Assembly (NCBI RefSeq): GCF_019511525.1
Contig: NZ_JAEUAT010000001.1
Location: forward strand, 1 to 64,000
Length of the DNA: 64,000 nucleotides
Origin: Rhizobium cauense
GTDB lineage: Bacteria > Pseudomonadota > Alphaproteobacteria > Rhizobiales > Rhizobiaceae
Direction of reading: 5' to 3'
The notes beneath the pieces were generated by a model. It ran no database searches. It was not told the origin of the DNA and saw nothing but the letters and a program-made list of their open reading frames with translations. The translations under genes and the position numbers were made by a program. Shown here one piece after another: positions 63,767 to 64,000 of the stretch; position 1 is the first letter of the stretch, and each line of letters starts with the position of its first letter.

Positions 63767-64000
63767 TTAGCGCCTCAACATCCGGCTGCGGACATAGCCC
63801 TTCCCTACAACATCCTCAGCGATCTCAATCGCCCGCTCCACATGCCCATCTTGCCGGATGAACCCCTCGAGGATGACGTACTGCCCGAGAATGGAAACGA
63901 CGATTTCGCCGGTATCGACATCGCTGGCGACCCTGAGGGCGCTTTCGACCGCGGCACGGGTGGAAGCAAGACTGTGGCCTTGCCCGCAGGCTCCACCATG
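63767..64000 (-). CDS. BON-domain protein, 5' end outside the window
   Basis: Read from the window edge, a minus-strand frame of 77 codons ends in TAA at 63769-63767. It reads STRAAVESALRVASDVDTGE, then IVVSILGQYVILEGFIRQDG and VERAIEIAEDVVGKGYVRSR, the alternating strand-helix pattern and Gly residues of a BON domain. BON proteins bind membranes or act at the envelope. The start lies beyond position 64000. An overlapping ATG frame (63805-63999) in another phase is a shadow. Confidence 0.65.
   Translation of the reverse strand, partial: HGGACGQGHSLASTRAAVESALRVASDVDTGEIVVSILGQYVILEGFIRQDGHVERAIEIAEDVVGKGYVRSRMLRR

Noticed and set aside
63805..63999. 64-codon frame at the right edge
   Set aside because: Ser/Pro/Arg-rich shadow; the neighbouring phase encodes a recognisable BON domain.
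1..64000. CRISPR arrays, insertion sequences, phage genes, replication origin
   Set aside because: I looked for regularly spaced repeats, transposase or integrase motifs and origin features and saw none.

Overview
The window looks like the chromosome of an alphaproteobacterium of the Rhizobiaceae (Rhizobium/Agrobacterium/Sinorhizobium group). The evidence is a single contiguous flagellar-chemotaxis cluster in the rhizobial order, the rhizobia-specific genes motE, cheS, cheT, visN and visR, a fused secDF, a high GC content and ATGA-coupled operons. No plasmid, phage, transposase, integrase or CRISPR signature was seen.

Positions 1-26605 are the fla/che cluster. On the minus strand flgF-fliI-(183-aa membrane protein) and flgB-flgC-fliE-flgG-flgA-flgI-motE-flgH-fliL-fliP build the rod, P/L rings, export gate and export ATPase. 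Divergently, motA-fliM-fliN-fliG and flhB plus a 146-aa unknown supply the stator, C-ring and export switch. visR and visN encode the LuxR-type master regulators. The minus-strand che operon (icpA-cheS-cheY1-cheA-cheW-cheR-cheB-cheY2-cheD-cheT, then fliF) signals to this motor. CheY2 is expected to act on the FliM/FliN/FliG switch, and CheY1/CheS to drain phosphate.

Positions 27040-32036 hold a 37-codon membrane microprotein, an ArnT/RgtA-like GT39-fold glycosyltransferase, two small unknowns and secDF with a strong terminator. Positions 32063-38958 form a dense two-component island: a sensorless kinase, two free receivers, a LuxR regulator, a membrane kinase with an apparently intact FixL-type heme-PAS domain, an Rcp1-like receiver and a REC-HK-REC hybrid. 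Within it lie a possible three-way-junction RNA (34150-34225) and a perfect FNR/FixK-spaced palindrome (34723-34738). This island is the most interesting part of the window: it resembles an oxygen-sensing phosphorelay with no fixJ or fixK beside it.

Positions 39021-53813 are accessory metabolism and surface genes. They include a VOC dioxygenase-esterase fusion (MhqO-MhqD type), an AT-rich regulatory gap, a polysaccharide set (GT2, flippase, pyruvyltransferase), an EamA exporter, an OsmC protein with an operator-like repeat, and a small orphan heme-copper-oxidase-like membrane protein. An aspartate decarboxylase/aspartate:alanine antiporter pair (a proton-motive cycle) follows, then a lower-GC lipid-linked-sugar pair (ArnT-like plus GT2-GtrA) near tRNA-Phe.

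Positions 53948-64000 are mostly conserved housekeeping: tRNA-Phe, yacG, maf, infA, a low-molecular-weight phosphatase, a UPF0262 protein, hisD, a DUF2948 protein, murA and tRNA-Thr. Small secreted or unknown proteins, an acyltransferase and a BON-domain gene cut by the window edge complete it. All functional calls come from reading the sequence and remembered family motifs; no database search was run.
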